Source: Ascarosepion bandense
Lineage: Eukaryota > Mollusca > Cephalopoda > Sepiida > Sepiidae
Direction of reading: 5' to 3'
Assembly (NCBI GenBank): GCA_037127315.1
Contig: JBBBDQ010001276.1
Coordinates: 480,001-544,000, forward strand
DNA length: 64,000 bases
Shown here: piece after piece, positions 21,284-31,879 of the stretch
How positions within the stretch are numbered: position 1 is the stretch's first letter
Layout of the letters: the number at the start of each line of letters is the position of its first letter
Made by a program: the position numbers and the translations under genes
Notes under the pieces: model-generated
What the model was told of the DNA's origin: nothing
The model's input: the letters and a program-made list of their open reading frames with translations, nothing else
The model's database searches: none

Positions 21284-21893
21284 TCAGTCAGTCAGTTAAG
21301 TGCCATACGTGATACAAGCTTGGGCGATCATGTCTCGAAAGAGACATGACTGACTGGGCAGAAGATTATCCCACAGTAGGTTGCCATTGCTTTCTGCGGT
21401 AGACTGGTTGCCGACCAAGGCTATAGAACCCAATCTATCCTGTTATTTGATTCATAGCTAGAGGGTGAAGAAATTTATTATATTATAAAGTAGTAATTAG
21501 TGGGGGATCAGTTTATTACTTCATAACAATATGAAACTGATCCCCCACTTTATGATCAGTAGAAGCCTTAATCATGTTTCCAACTATTATATTCAGTCAG
21601 TCAGTTAAATGTCATACGTGATACACGCTTGGGCGATCATGTCTCGAAAGAGACATGACTGACTGGGCAAAAGATTATCCCGCAGTAGGTTGCCATTGTT
21701 TTCTGCGGTAGACTGGTTGCCGACCAAGGCTATAGAACCCAAGCTGTCTTGCTATTTAACCCATAACTGGAAGGAAGAGACGGATTAATAATACCTTTCC
21801 CAAGGGTATTTGCGCGTAGGTGAATGCAAAGAATTCAACTGGAATTCGAACTCGGCTCTTCGATTTCTCGTTCCGAGTCGATATCCACTCATT
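21284..21893 (-). mobile_element. SINE-A dimer
   Basis: The minus strand has one complete SINE-A (head near 21893) followed by the linker and a second SINE-A 3' half. The linker inverted repeat GTGGGGGATCAGTTT (21500-21514) and its perfect complement (21534-21548) enclose a 19-bp loop. Same architecture as the arrays at 11473, 42065 and 57905. Confidence 0.88.
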
Positions 21894-21899
21894 AATATA

Positions 21900-22087
21900 T
21901 AAAAACATTTTACATTTTACAATACAATTCTCAACCAAACAGACAAATCAAGAACGAGAATAGAAAACGAAACATTATCTGGCCCAACCCACCATTTAAT
22001 TTAGAGGTAAAGACTAAAATAGGACAAATATTTTTTAAACTGATAGATAGACACTTTCCAAAAGAATCAGAACTGAACAACATTTAA
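21900..22087 (+). pseudogene. PLE fragment, displaced duplicate
   Basis: Nearly identical to 22509-22687 (the region encoding TKIGQIFFKLIDRHFPK). It is therefore a second partial copy of the same PLE region, placed upstream of and out of order with the main copy. Confidence 0.75.
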
Positions 22088-23195
22088 ACAACGGCACCAC
22101 AAGGATCTTATGACGGAGCAGAAATTTCAGAATTGATGGGCATATACATTTGAAATAAAATCAACAAAATAATCCATATAGACAACGACGGATTATACAG
22201 AGATGACGGATTAATGATAGCATCGGAGAACAAAAGAGAAAATGATAAAATAAGGAAAGACCTTTTCAAACTATTCAAAAAACTAGATTTTGAGATAATA
22301 GTAGAAACAAATAGAAAAGTAATCCAATATTTGGATGTGGAATCGAATTTACAAACTGGCAATGTTTCTCCATACAAAATCCAACCATCCCAAAAGTATA
22401 ATTAGGCAAAGGAATAGAACACAGGCTATCAAAAAATTCGTCAAACAAAACAATATTTGATGAAAAGAAAAAAGACTATGAAGATGCCCTAAGAAAATCT
22501 GGCCATAAAAACATTTTACAATATAATTCTCAACCAAACAGACAAATCAAAAACGATAATAGGAAACGAAACATTATCTAATTAAAGCCACCATTTAATT
22601 TAGAAGTAAAAACCAAAATAGGACAAATATTTTTTAAACTAATAGATAGACATTTTCCAAAAAAATCAGAACTAAACAAAATTTTCAACAGAAACAAATT
22701 CAAACTAAGTTATAGTTCTACTAATAATTTAGATAATTTCATAAAAAAACAAAACGCCAGAAACTTAGATTGCATTCTACAAAACAAAACCACTAACAAA
22801 GAATGCAACTGCAGGGACAAAAATAAATATCCACTTCAAGGACTTTGCGACACAAAAGAAATCATTCACAAGGTAAAGGAACATTATCCAAATGGCCAAA
22901 ACAAAATATATTTGGGTTCAACGAAAGACACCTTTAAGACCAGGTGGTTTAATCACAGGTCTACATTCAAAATATAAAAATTAAAAAATGTACAAAACTG
23001 ACTAGCCACGTGTGGAAATTAAAATCAAAATATGGAAAAGACCCAGACATAACGTGGAGTATAGTAAAAACAGCCAAGCCATACAACGGTGGCAAAATAT
23101 GTAGACTATGCCTAGAAGAAAAGTTAGCGATTATGCTATTCCCAAACAAAAATGAACCATTGAAGGAAAAAAAGAAGAAGAAATTATGACTAAGT
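22088..23195 (+). pseudogene. PLE relic: reverse transcriptase C-terminal part plus GIY-YIG-like endonuclease
   Basis: Frames on the plus strand give GSYDGAEISELMGIYI, then the RT catalytic LYRDDGL (about 22188-22212), then IQYLDVESNL. After a frameshift come KIGQIFFKLIDRHFPKK, LSYSSTNNLDNFI, a CNCRDK...PLQGLC cysteine motif (from about 22804), KIYLGST (22902 on) and KTRWFNHRSTFK. The last parts resemble a GIY-YIG nuclease placed after the RT, the usual PLE order, so this is not the permuted PLE type. Stops and frameshifts make it inactive. It belongs to a different PLE lineage from the one at 44.1-47.2 kb. The nuclease assignment rests on motif order and is less sure than the RT. Confidence 0.72.
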
Positions 23196-23564
23196 GTAAC
23201 CATACTAAAAATACCTCTTAGGTTCATATTACCATGGATTAAAACCCCATAATTCGTTTTAATTTTTAAAATTGCACATTTAAAATTCCCTGCCACGTGA
23301 GAGTTAAAAAAAAACAAAAACAAAAACAAAAACAAAAAAAAAAACACCATTACATGAGCGTTCTTAAACAGAAAAACGGTAAACGGTAAAATCAGTTATT
23401 AAAAATCGCCTGAAGACACCACTCATGGTAGAAACCTAGGTCGCGTAATAACTCGTTTACAAATGGAAAATATTCAAAAGTTCTACAATGTAATTGTATT
23501 GAACACTTTTTAATACAAATGTGTACTGGTCTAATCTTATTATGACCAAAAACTAAGTAATTAG

Positions 23565-23566
<2 letters not shown>

Positions 23567-23610
<44 letters not shown>

Positions 23611-23625
23611 TATATATATATATAT
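23567..23625. repeat. AATC and TA microsatellites
   Basis: AATC repeats pass into a TA tract immediately beside a hammerhead motif. Confidence 0.95.
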
Positions 23626-23661
23626 TGTAATTTTGTTATTACAATGGTTTATAAAAGCATA

Positions 23662-23720
23662 ATATCACTACACGAAAATGTTCATATTTCAGAACAAAAG
23701 TTTTCCTCTTCAGGTGATAT
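23662..23720 (-). ncRNA. Hammerhead ribozyme, all core positions kept
   Basis: Minus strand: stem I AUAUCAC/GUGAUAU (7 perfect pairs), CUGAAGA, stem II with about four good pairs (GGAA/UUCU), GAAA, stem III AUAUGAA/UUCGUGU (7 pairs with wobbles) and triplet GUA. Every core nucleotide is present. Stem II is the weakest helix. Same family as 6294-6353. Confidence 0.78.
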
Positions 23721-24479
23721 GTTAAAATAAATAGTGAAAATGATTTATTTTGAAAATATAAGATGAATTCATGGTTATTTAGAAAATTAGGGAGTGGTGG
23801 TTGGAGGAAATGCTTTAGGTGTGTCAATATTGTTCAATCAAAATTGAGAATTATGTAACCATGGAGATTTAATATTTGGGTTATGAAAGGGGGCAGGGTG
23901 GCTTGAATCTAGACATGTCATATTTTAATTTTGTCTGGGTAAGAGACATAGTGGGACCTTAGATTCTTTAAATGGGTAGACAATATTTTTTAAAAGGAGT
24001 TTGGATTTTAGTTTTTTTTTATTGAACAATAGATTTTTTTACTACTTTCTATGAGTAAAAGGGATATAATATTTAGGTCAGAATTAGGTTTGGTTAATTG
24101 TAGTATACTTAGTTATATTGTATTAACAACAAGAATTAGATATTGTGTGGGTCATTTATTTTATTAAAATAATATTCATTTTTTTTATTTATGTTACAGT
24201 ATAAGTTATAAAAGAAACATTGTAATTAGTTAAATTTTAAAGAAAATTATTTTTCTCTGAGTAAGGTACATAATGGAACCACACAATACTTAAATAGGTA
24301 AATAATTTTTAACAGCAAGTTGGATTTTTTAAGCACTCTTTATAAAAATAAATGCTTGAACAGTGGGTCTTTAATCTATGTGTTCTTTCACTTTTTTGTA
24401 ATAGTGTATCGGGGCAGCAGATTATTTTCTAAATACATACTGTTAAATATAAGAGACAAACGAATGTCTGTTATGTTTA

Positions 24480-24865
24480 ATCATGAGCCGTTCTAAACAT
24501 CGTATTTTGGCTTTAATTTCAGTTGAAAATAAAGACAAAAATTCTCCAAGATTTGGATAATTTTTATTAAATTGGTTCTAAGCTTTCGGCTCACATGAGC
24601 TATCATCAGAGATGTTTTATGTCAACACAAGATAAAATCGTCTTTGATGGTGGGTGTTTTTATGTTAACGTCCTTGTAACCTCACTGAAAATGGCTCACG
24701 TGAGCCGAAAGCTTAGAACCAACTTAATAAAAATTTATCCAAATGTTGGAGAATTTTTGTCTTTATTTTGAACTGAAATTAGAGCCCAAATACGATGTTT
24801 AGAACGGCTCATGATTAAACATAATAGACATTCATTGTCTCTTATATTTAACAGTATATGTTTAG
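24480..24865. mobile_element. PLE-derived palindrome: N-terminal coding piece and hammerhead-like motif in both arms
   Basis: Outer arms share CGTTCTAAACATCGTATTTT and its inverse, and inner arms share AAGCTTTCGGCTCAC and its inverse. In each arm, reading outward, a CUGA-containing core is followed by stem II (GGCUCA/UGAGCC in the right arm) and GAAA, then a frame related to RCLERLMIKHN, which I take as the start of a PLE protein. No cleavage triplet could be placed. Left-arm core at about 24610 (-), right-arm core at 24684 (+). Confidence 0.6.
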
Positions 24866-26135
24866 AAAAAAAATATATTTGTGAATTCTAGGTATTAACG
24901 CAACTTGAATCCACAAGTAATACATCTGACACAATCAAAACACGAAAAGAAACTAACACCAAAATAAGCCCCTCCTTAAAAATGGCAAAAGAAGTGGCCG
25001 AAAGCGCATTTGAACAATCCACGATATGGATAGCTTTGTGCTTCCTCACTCTCACCAAACGAAAAAAATATGCAAGAATGCTGAAAAAAGCAAATAAAAT
25101 AAACGCTGATAAACAGAGACGAATTGTCTGTTTGTAGGCTGTGTTAATGTATTATATTTCACTGGAACCCATGCTTTGTCTTCAGAGCACTGAAGGTAAC
25201 TGCTGATTTTTAAAGCAAATGATAGGAGCCTGCTAAATTCTAGAAAACATCGTCTTCATATTAAAAAAGAAAACAAAAACCTTAAAAATCAAAATATCAG
25301 TTTCTTCAGGGGAAATCACTTTAGTTATAATAATAAAGAGTTATCTATCCTGGATCATTGTAGTTTTTCTTTTGTTCCCATATTGTTTTATTTCGTAAAT
25401 AGCAGGGAAAAAGTGTAAATTTTATGTGCTCTCGAGACTTCAGCCTGTCGTTAAATATAAAAATTAGATATAGGTACCTCTACTAAATCGCTGAAAAAAA
25501 AATAAAAAAATTAAAAAAATAAAGCATAGTATGAAGATAAAAGTTCCAAAACTTAATAAAAACGAACTTCTTCTATCAAAAATGTTTGTTATTATTAAGA
25601 GGAAAGACCAAAGTATTTTTAAAATTTTGGTAAAATTCTTATTTTTATTTTCGTTAGCCGTTAGCCAAATCGTTAAGAGAGTTTACAAGGAAAAACATAT
25701 TATTACATAACTCAGTTTTTTTTTGTTTTTTTTTCCGGTGAGAAACACATTAATTTGGAAATTCTTGCAAAAATAAAATAATTGTGATTTTAATGAAACT
25801 TTCAGTACTTATTCACAAATGAATGAAATTATTTTTGAAATCATTATTTTTTAAAAATCTTGGTAAAAATAGTATTTTTTTTTTTACATCTGTTGCCCAC
25901 CCGCCAAGTAAATTCATGAAATTTCAAGAAATAAAATTCTGTAAGCAAAATTGGTTTTATTAGTTAAACGCAGGACTCATTGGGGATTAAATCATGTATA
26001 TTTTTTTTTCAACCATTTAGCCCCTGCTCCGAATAGTAAAATAAAAAAGGCAATAAAACCATGATATTAATTAATTAGATAAGCTTTTAATAAATGAATA
26101 TAAATACAATGAATATAATAAATAAAACTTTTAAT
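24866..26135. other. AT-rich DNA with no recognisable feature
   Basis: No significant frame, tandem repeat or known family seen. Contains several runs of T and A. Confidence 0.5.
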
Positions 26136-26267
26136 ATATATATATATTAGAAAAAGAAATAGGGCTGTTCCAACGAGAGAAATTGGTATAGAATAAAAAG
26201 TGTGAGAAGCCGTGAACGTTTTCTTTAAAGTGTATATTTATTGTTTTTGTTATTATACATGTTATGA

Positions 26268-26575
26268 TACATTCAGTCAGTTAAGTGCCATACGTGAAAC
26301 ACGCTTGGGCGATCTTGTCTCTTTCGAGGCATAACTGACTGATTATCCCGCAGTAGGTTGTCATTGCTTTCTGCGGTAGACTGGTTGCCGGCCAAAGCTA
26401 TAGAATCCAATCTGTCCTGCGATTTAAACCATAACTGGAGGGAATAGACGGATTAATACCTTTCCCAAGGGTATTTGCACGTAAGTGAATGCAATGAATT
26501 CAACTGGAATTCGAACTCGGCTCCCCGATTTCTCGTTCCGAGCTGATATCCAATGGACCACAACGCACATCATAT
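26268..26575 (-). mobile_element. SINE-A, full length, nested in palindrome
   Basis: The minus strand runs from the head (GATGTGCGTTGTGG) to the 3' end. TATGATA occurs on both sides (about 26261 and 26571), consistent with a 7-bp or slightly longer target duplication. Comparison with 49595-49615 gives the uninterrupted site. The usual 3' hairpin arm is altered (CTTGTCTC/GAGGCATA). Confidence 0.82.
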
Positions 26576-26606
26576 GATATATTATGTGTCCATAATGGTA
26601 TTTGTG

Positions 26607-26650
26607 ACGTTACATGTGTTTCGAGACTAAAATTGATTCTCTTCAGGCGA
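26607..26650 (-). ncRNA. Hammerhead-like motif, left arm
   Basis: Minus strand CUGAAGA and GAAA are intact; stem II has mismatches; stem III is the short ACACAUGU type with GUA. Stem I begins with A where the better copies have G, so it is weakened. Confidence 0.5.
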
Positions 26651-26679
26651 ATACATTTGTGGCTTTACTTGTAGAGTTG

Positions 26680-26735
26680 TTTTTGTTTCTGAAGAGAGTC
26701 AATTTTAGACTCGAAACACGTGTAGTGTCACAAAT
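26680..26735 (+). ncRNA. Hammerhead ribozyme with minimal stem III, right arm
   Basis: CUGAAGA (26689-26695), stem II GAGUC/GACUC (5 perfect pairs), GAAA, self-complementary stem III ACAC/GUGU, triplet GUA ending 26724. Stem I is weak in this copy; the relative at 49670-49711 pairs CGC with GCG. Very short palindromic stem III is known from hammerheads that work as dimers. Confidence 0.62.
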
Positions 26736-26830
26736 ACCATTATGGACACTTAATGTATCATTACATGTATAATAACAACAACAATAAATATACACTTTAA
26801 AGAAAACGTTCACGGCTTCTCACACATTTT

Positions 26831-26845
<15 letters not shown>

Positions 26846-26883
<38 letters not shown>

Positions 26884-27852
26884 TTTAATATAAATCAATT
26901 TTTTTTCGATTAATAAATGACCTGTTTTCACTTTTTCAAAATTGTAATAATTTGTAAAGTTTCAAAAATATTAAAAAAATATTTCAAAGACTTGTAGACG
27001 TTAGGTTGGTAAGTTATAAAATGAAGATTATATTTACTAATGGAAAATTGAAAAGTTTATTACAAATCGAGCCATCGTATTTTTCAAACTATTATTTTCG
27101 TGTAATTGACTTTGTTGGGGTATTTGAAGATTTTTTTGTGTATTTGAATTTTTTTGTATGGTGATTTGTTTGTATTGTAATGTATGTGTACATTGAAAGA
27201 CCAGGTATTTCACGGTTTTTTTCCCTCACAGAAAAAAAAAAAAAAGCATTTGGACAATTTTATCAATTCCGGTCGGCGTACATTTGTCTTATTTTGCATC
27301 TGTCAAGATGTCATTACATTCTAAATATGGAGGAAAGGTCAGAAAGTTCAACAATATGTTTAAAAAAATTTTTTTCTTTTAAATGTCATGGTATAAATAA
27401 GTAATACTTGTGTAAGTCAGATTAATTTAACATTAAATTTGCTAATTTTCTAAAAATAATGTGTCACAAATGTATATTTTATTTATGAAAGATTTTTAAT
27501 ACCGAGAATTAACTTTTGTTTACAAATGTTTCGATTGCTAAAAAGATGTCCGAAAAATTGAAAAAAAAAAATCTCAAAATTTTAGATTCAAGCCAATATA
27601 ATTTCTGTTTGAAAAACACCATAGTATTTTGCTTACTGGAAATAGTAAATTTACTCATTTAGCTTTAAATTAAAGCTAAAATAAAAGTTTCAAGAAATCT
27701 TTTTTATTTTAAAAATTCAATTTAAAAGTTAGTTATCGAAAACGAGTAGAGGTACCGAATTAAATGTTTCTTCTTCTTTGTGCCTTATTTCTTCAAGATG
27801 TATGTGCTTATGGCCTTTTACAATGTCCTGTTATTTGTAGCTCGTTTGGTTG
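26846..27852. other. TA tract and AT-rich DNA with no gene
   Basis: A TA tract at 26836-26881, then AT-rich sequence. Short frames here have no recognisable motif. Confidence 0.5.
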
Positions 27853-28331
27853 GTTGTTTTGTTTTTATCGCAAATCAACCTCGACGGTTCATTTATTGCC
27901 AACTAAATTTTATTTATTTATTGCTGGTAATACCTTTTTCTTTCAACAATTTATTGTTGTTTTTATATAAGTTTTGTGTCTATTAATACTTTTTCTTTTC
28001 GATTATCAAGATTCATTGGGATTTGTTTTTAATGGCCCAAGACCTACCCTGTTATTTAACCCATAACTGGAGGGACGGAATGGATTCAAACCTTCCCCAA
28101 GGGTACCAGTGCTTAAGTGAATGTACGGTATTCAACTGGAATTCGAACTCGGCTCACCGATTTCTCTTTCCGAGCCGATAACCACTGCACCACAACGCAC
28201 ATCCGCCACTAAACGCTTACAGTAGCTGGTATTCCCAAGCGGTCACCCATCTAAGTACTGACCAGACTCAACGTTGCTTAACTTCGGTGATCGAGCGAGA
28301 ACCGGTGTATTCAATGTCTTAAACATTGTTC
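27853..28331 (-). mobile_element. SINE-5S composite (5S rRNA + tRNA-like SINE + tail), copy 1
   Basis: On the minus strand, in order: a 5S rRNA-like segment, a SINE-A-type head and body up to about TGGGTTAAATAACA, then a unique tail of about 180 bp ending AACAACCAACC. The whole arrangement, including the tail, is repeated at 58733-59223. Similarity between the two begins at the 5S start and ends at the tail, so this is one mobile unit. Confidence 0.82.
28215..28331 (-). rRNA. 5S rRNA-derived segment, 5' end diverged
   Basis: The minus strand contains TTGAATACACCGGTTCTCG, then GATCACCGAAGTTAAGC, then GATGGGTGACCGCTTGGG, all in 5S rRNA order. The first roughly 16 bases have drifted and no longer pair with the 3' end. 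The internal promoter region is largely kept. It is a SINE head and not a functional ribosomal gene. Confidence 0.85.
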
Positions 28332-28439
28332 CGCCATTCATTTACTTACACCCATTCGAGCCCTGACATAATACAGATTTTCTTGACTAAGATTTCTCCA
28401 ATGGTAATAAAATAGAGCTTCTATTTTAAATACAAAGTG

Positions 28440-28465
28440 CCCACACACACACACACACACACACA

Positions 28466-28559
<94 letters not shown>
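28440..28559. repeat. CA/TA compound microsatellite
   Basis: CA repeats (one CAGACA interruption) to 28500, then TA repeats to 28558. Confidence 0.97.
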
Positions 28560-28560
<1 letters not shown>

Positions 28561-28699
28561 GCTCTCATTACGATTGAGCTCTCTGGAGAAGAACATTTTT
28601 AAAAACAGTTTCCACTTCGGCTATAATGCGTGACTCTTCAGAAATGAATTGAGTTCTCTCGGTGACAGGCGTCTGTATACACTGCTTACATACAAGACG

Positions 28700-28862
28700 T
28701 TAAAATTTCCCTTCTCTGATGCCATGCGTCGATGGCTTAGGGAGTAGAGTCTCCGACTGTCACTCGGTCGAGTTTCGATCCCGGCCAGAGGGTAGTGGAT
28801 GCGTCTAGCCACACTGATTCGCTGTGATACAACGAAACAGGCTTGTATGTGGATGACTAATA
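28700..28862 (+). mobile_element. SINE-H, divergent subfamily
   Basis: tRNA-like head with A-box-like GATGGCTTAGGGAGTAGAG (about 28731-28749) and B box GAGTTTCGATCCC (28770-28782), then the ribozyme end and GGATGACTAATATA. The head differs from the other SINE-H copies, closer to a canonical tRNA. A TA tract follows. Confidence 0.78.
28809..28852 (+). ncRNA. Hammerhead, SINE-H copy H
   Basis: Stem I CCACA/UGUGG (5 perfect pairs) replaces the CCGUA/UGCGG of copies B and C, a compensatory difference. Stem III ACAGG/CUUGU is still paired. The triplet is GUA and GAAA is intact, but CUGAUGA has become CUGAUUC, so this copy is probably inactive. Stem II GCUGU/ACAAC has one C/A mismatch. Confidence 0.75.
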
Positions 28863-28906
28863 TATATATATAGCATAATGATGATCCACGTATACTGTCT
28901 TAATAT

Positions 28907-28974
28907 GTATAGGAAAAACTACTAAAAAGTTGTAAGTCTAAAAATGCATTTTTTGGACAGTATTTATTTATTTC

Positions 28975-29006
<32 letters not shown>

Positions 29007-29491
29007 GATATTTCAGAGCGACCTCGGCCTTTCATCAGAAATAAATGATTTTAAAATTTAGAGACTTAGGTATTTTGAATCTTTATAAATATTTCAATAG
29101 TTAAACATTTTTTACTTTTAGATATGCTTAAAAGAAATTTTTTAAAACAACATTTAAAAGTATTATTACAGTTAGATTTACGTTTAAAAATATCCAAAAA
29201 CTCTATTACTTTCTACGTCACGTGATGTAAACATCTCGGGAAAGACGCTCCTCACGACGAACGTTCTTAACCCTAGCCTATATGTATTTAATTTTAAAAT
29301 CCAGTATTTTTCTTGCTTTCTGCGTGAGTATGTGGAACTAAAATCGGAATCTATCAGTAAACATTTGCAGTTTTCTAATATGAGTCCTGGTTGATTGAAG
29401 TGTTCAGCTATGGAGGAATAAGGGTTAATAGAAATAAATAAATATAGTCAAAAAAATACATTTTTAAACTTACAACTTTTTAGTAGTTTTT

Positions 29492-29500
<9 letters not shown>
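28907..29500. mobile_element. PLE-linked palindrome with TA-expanded hammerhead-like motif
   Basis: The arms GGAAAAACTACTAAAAAGTT (28918 on) and the inverse near 29475-29495 flank about 450 bp. The minus strand at 29045-28975 has UUUCUGAUGA, stem II AGGCCGAGG/CGCUCU (imperfect) and GAAA. Where stem III should close, a TA tract (28979-29007) has expanded. The interior matches 52600-52760 and 56300-56640, flanks of a PLE N-terminal relic. Confidence 0.55.

Positions 29501-29554
<54 letters not shown>
29501..29554. repeat. TA microsatellite
   Basis: Uninterrupted TA tract. Confidence 0.95.
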
Positions 29555-29557
<3 letters not shown>

Positions 29558-29559
29558 AG

Positions 29560-30180
29560 TGAATACAGAAGGAAGAAAGAATTTTTACAACGTCCAAAAC
29601 ATTAATTTAAAACAGTGCTCGATATATAATATATAGAACTAAAAGAAATTAAAAATGAAAAATTTAATAGAAAACATAGGGTTCCAGACTGTGATCTAAT
29701 TAAAATTTAAAATTAAAATAGGAAAAATCTATTTCCTAAATCCAAAATTAAGATCAAATATACAAATTTACATTAATTATAAAGACTCTGCTTAAATACA
29801 AAAATATTCTGTACAAAATAAGCATCCCACCCCTTACAGGCTCGTCTAAGAAATCCAAAGGATATAGTCTAGTCACAAAATAATAAAAACTTACATTCTA
29901 ACTGCTAATGTTAAATCTGTCTAGAAATCAAAGACTCTCATTAATCAACCATTTTAACTACCCACACCACTTTCTTCAAAATTCCAACGGTCAATACACG
30001 TGACTTGTTCCCCTATCACTAACCCCCACCAACATCCCACACACAACTGACCAAATATAAGAAAAGAGGCTTTCCATTCCTATCCATGCCGCCTGATGAG
30101 ACATTAAAGTTTCAATGTCGAAACCAATGTAACATTTTTAGTGGATATATATATATAAAAATCATGTACATGTTCTAAAA
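29560..30180 (+). other. AT-rich segment ending in a hammerhead-like motif
   Basis: Unassigned except for the motif at 30080-30150: CUGAUGA at 30093-30099, stem II GACAUU/AAUGUC, and GAAA. Stem III is poorly paired and the triplet position reads GUG, which is not normally cleaved. The core matches the family at 2250-2439, so it is a relic of the same element type. The sequence between 29640 and 30060 has no open frame. Confidence 0.45.
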
Positions 30181-30199
30181 TATAAATTATATATATATA

Positions 30200-30262
30200 T
30201 ATCGGAGTCTAATCGTACTGATGAGCCGTGATACAGCGAAACAGATCTGTCTGCGGATATAT
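30200..30262 (+). mobile_element. SINE-H 3' end only
   Basis: A strongly 5'-truncated copy: GGAGTCTAATCG followed directly by the ribozyme and TGCGGATATAT. Bounded by TA tracts on both sides. Confidence 0.8.
30223..30256 (+). ncRNA. Hammerhead ribozyme, SINE-H copy G
   Basis: Stem I UCGUA/UGCGG (paired, two G-U wobbles), CUGAUGA (30228-30234), stem II GCCGU/ACAGC with one C/A mismatch, GAAA, stem III from ACAGAUCUGU, triplet GUC ending 30251. All core nucleotides are kept even though the SINE body is gone. Confidence 0.78.
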
Positions 30263-30329
30263 ATATATATAGATATATATAAAGAACATAGTTTTGGTTC
30301 CTGTCGAAAGTTGCGTTTTTTCTGTTTGT

Positions 30330-30788
30330 GTTTTTTAATCATTTCACTCCAAGCAAGGTGAAGAAGCCACTAAAATGCAAGGGTTTACTATGCGTGAAAG
30401 AAAATGTTATTAACAGAGAAGGGACTACAAAAGAAAGGGCTCCAAAAAGACTGTCAATAATCATTCGTGTTGCATTTAAATTTCTGAAGATCGTAGTTTA
30501 CAGGAATGTAGGAAGTGCGAGAGAAGAAACCATTAGCAGAGATGTCATTTTCACATCTAGCAATTTCAACTGTAAAACGATGAGACCTAGCTGCCAATCA
30601 AGTATTGCTTTTAAAGAAGGAAAGCACAACAGAAAATTACCATAGACCGCGAATCTACGTTACGGCAATGTGAGAAAGTAACTCAAGCCGAGATACCAGG
30701 TCAAGACCAATAACGTTGCAGAGTCTCCAGTTACACCACGAAAGCACCAGAGCAGATGCGACAGCAGTATTCAATGCCCGGACTACTG
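30330..30788 (-). pseudogene. LINE-J-type fragment, minus strand
   Basis: The minus strand encodes LCNVIGLDLVSRLELLSH near 30660-30720 and ends in the tail variant TTGCTTGGAGTGAAATGATT at 30330-30350. It joins head to head with a plus-strand LINE-J at about 30788. Stops and indels throughout. Confidence 0.68.
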
Positions 30789-31520
30789 TATTGGGCCAGG
30801 AAGTTTTTTCGCCTGAATCCATCCTACACATATATAAATGAACCATTCGACCGTGCATAGAATACTGTTGTCATATCTGGTCAAGCGCCCCTGCTGTTCG
30901 TCTCAGTATTCTCGACAGGTTCCAAAGGAGAATCTGTAATGTGATAGGTCCCGACCTGGCAGCTCGACTCCAGCCACTTTCTCAACGGCGGGATGTGGCT
31001 TCCCTCTTTTTCTTCTCTTCTACAAATATTTTCATGTCTTCTTCTCCGAAGAACTTAGATCACTGGTGACCCCCTCCACAAGAATTTACTTGTGCAACCA
31101 GACTGGCAACAAGGTACCACCCATTTACAGTTAGATCAACCAAATGCAGGCGTCAATTCTACTCCAGCGGCTTTTTTTCTCGTGCCTCCCGCCTGTGGAA
31201 CTCCCTTTCATATATTTGCTTTCTTGACAGCTACAATCTCCAGGAATTTAAATGCAATGTCAATTCCCATCTTTTATCCACTTAAATCCAGCCCTTTCCA
31301 CATCACCCCGTGTATCTTGTTCTTTTCCTTTCTCTCTACCTTTGCAACTGTCTTCACTCCTGTGTTCACATTCTTTACTTGCTCTTTCTCTTTCACCTCC
31401 CCGTAGCTGGTTCGTCTTTGTCTTCACTCTTTTCCTGTTTAAAACTTTAGTTCTCTTATGTAGCCCATTGCACAACAGTGGCGGTACCGCCTTGCTTGGG
31501 GTGAAATGATAAAAAAAATG
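30789..31520 (+). pseudogene. LINE-J fragment, plus strand
   Basis: Diverged coding for FFRLNPSYTY..., IEYCCHIWSSAPAV, LSQRRDVASLFF, RLWNSLSYICF and a C-terminus, with frameshifts. Then the 3' region and TTGCTTGGGGTGAAATGAT plus A run. Forms the second head-to-head LINE pair in the window. Confidence 0.75.
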
Positions 31521-31879
31521 GTAGGGTTATAGACATGTAAACATGTAAGATTCTGCCTAGAAAAGTTGTCTGGACCGAAACCGTGAATCAACTTTCCTAG
31601 TAGCAGATATAGAAATTGATTCGATATAATCATGTCACTTCATGTCAGCTGTTAGCGTTAAATTGGGAAGGCCCAATGAGGGATTCTCCTGGTGGTTAGC
31701 ATCGGAACCATACTGATGATACCCACAAAAAATTCTCGAAGACTATTAAAAGAGTCCAGTTTCACTTTGTAGGCGTTAAAATTAACAAGTTACTACTTGC
31801 CCGCGTTAACATCAAGTTGAAAGTAATTTTTAAAATCATCTACCAATTTGATTTTATCGAACGGATCAGTCCTATCAGT

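Larger units (their letters stand above)
26140..26845. mobile_element. Palindromic hammerhead element with a nested SINE-A, copy 1
   Basis: Outer arms (AGAAGCCGTGAACGTTTTC and its inverse near 26800) enclose inner arms (GTCCATAATGGTATTTGTGAC and its inverse) and a central pair of hammerheads. A SINE-A interrupts the left arm. The homologous element at 49485-49830 lacks the SINE and serves as the empty-site reference. Confidence 0.8.

Noticed and set aside
27764..27986. Two overlapping 68-residue frames
   Set aside because: They overlap the tail of the 5S composite SINE; no motif and no conservation in copy 2.
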